From: Donghicola sp036139795
Lineage (GTDB): Bacteria; Pseudomonadota; Alphaproteobacteria; Rhodobacterales; Rhodobacteraceae
DNA: 14,415 nt
Reading direction: 5' to 3'
NCBI GenBank assembly: GCA_036139795.1
Contig: JAYZYX010000021.1
Span: 1 to 14,415, forward strand
A program made the position numbers and the translations under genes. Positions 14,336 to 14,415 of the stretch are shown piece by piece. Each line of letters starts with the position of its first letter. The stretch's first letter is position 1. The notes under the pieces are model-generated. The model saw nothing but the letters and a program-made list of their open reading frames with translations. It searched no databases and was not told the DNA's origin.

Positions 14336-14368
14336 GGGCGGGGCCCCCCCCGCCCGCTGTGGTTTTTT
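14336..14368 (+). terminator. G/C-run hairpin with T6, terminator-like element
   Basis: GGGCGGGG (14336-14343) pairs perfectly with CCCCGCCC (14348-14355) around a CCCC loop, followed on the plus strand by T6 at 14363-14368. Form and base composition resemble the element at 18-50. On the minus strand it lies upstream of iolB and could end transcription of the preceding gene. Together with the G-run tract at 14371-14398, it makes 14282-14415 noncoding as far as I can see. Confidence 0.5.
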
Positions 14369-14415
14369 AGTGGAGGGCGGGGTGGCGGGGGGGTGGGGTG
14401 TTGTTCTAGTCAGAT

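Noticed and set aside
1..14415. Mobile elements, CRISPR array, phage or defence genes
   Set aside because: No transposase, integrase, regularly spaced repeats, phage or defence-type proteins were seen on either strand.

Overview
The window reads as chromosomal DNA from an alphaproteobacterium, most likely Rhodobacterales (Roseobacter/Rhodobacteraceae type). This rests on the high G+C, the AGGGAGGA-type ribosome binding sites, the G/C-run terminator-like elements at both ends (hairpin followed by T6), and protein families common in that group. The species call is inference. About 12 kb is one aromatic-catabolism island; the last 1.7 kb is the end of an inositol-catabolism operon on the opposite strand.

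Layout: (1) 1-91 holds a terminator for the minus-strand gene that follows. (2) 92-1846 (-) encodes a TfdB/PheA-type FAD phenol monooxygenase, divergent from a LysR regulator (1963-2958, +). The short shared intergenic region holds a perfect ATAC-N7-GTAT palindrome. (3) A TetR regulator (2959-3603, -) abuts the LysR gene end to end with no spacer and is divergent from the main operon. (4) 3884-12659 (+) looks like one long operon: MhpA-type FAD monooxygenase, maleylacetate reductase, a five-gene branched-chain-amino-acid-type ABC importer (Tat-exported binding protein, two ATPases, two permeases), hydroxyquinol 1,2-dioxygenase, and a small Pro-2 tautomerase. (5) 12708-14281 (-) holds a xylose-isomerase-like TIM-barrel protein and IolB, translationally coupled by a TTGA overlap. 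A G/C-run leader lies upstream.

Proposed working: the importer takes up an aromatic compound; one or both flavin hydroxylases convert a phenol (resorcinol-like or a hydroxybenzoate) to hydroxyquinol (1,2,4-trihydroxybenzene); the intradiol dioxygenase opens the ring to the enol form of maleylacetate; the tautomerase may assist ketonisation; maleylacetate reductase yields 3-oxoadipate for central metabolism through thiolase steps encoded elsewhere. The ring-cleavage and reductase assignments are strong because active-site motifs are visible. The starting substrate, the two hydroxylases' specificities and the tautomerase role are inference. Intercistronic hairpins after the MhpA-type gene and after the binding-protein gene suggest differential mRNA stability within the operon.
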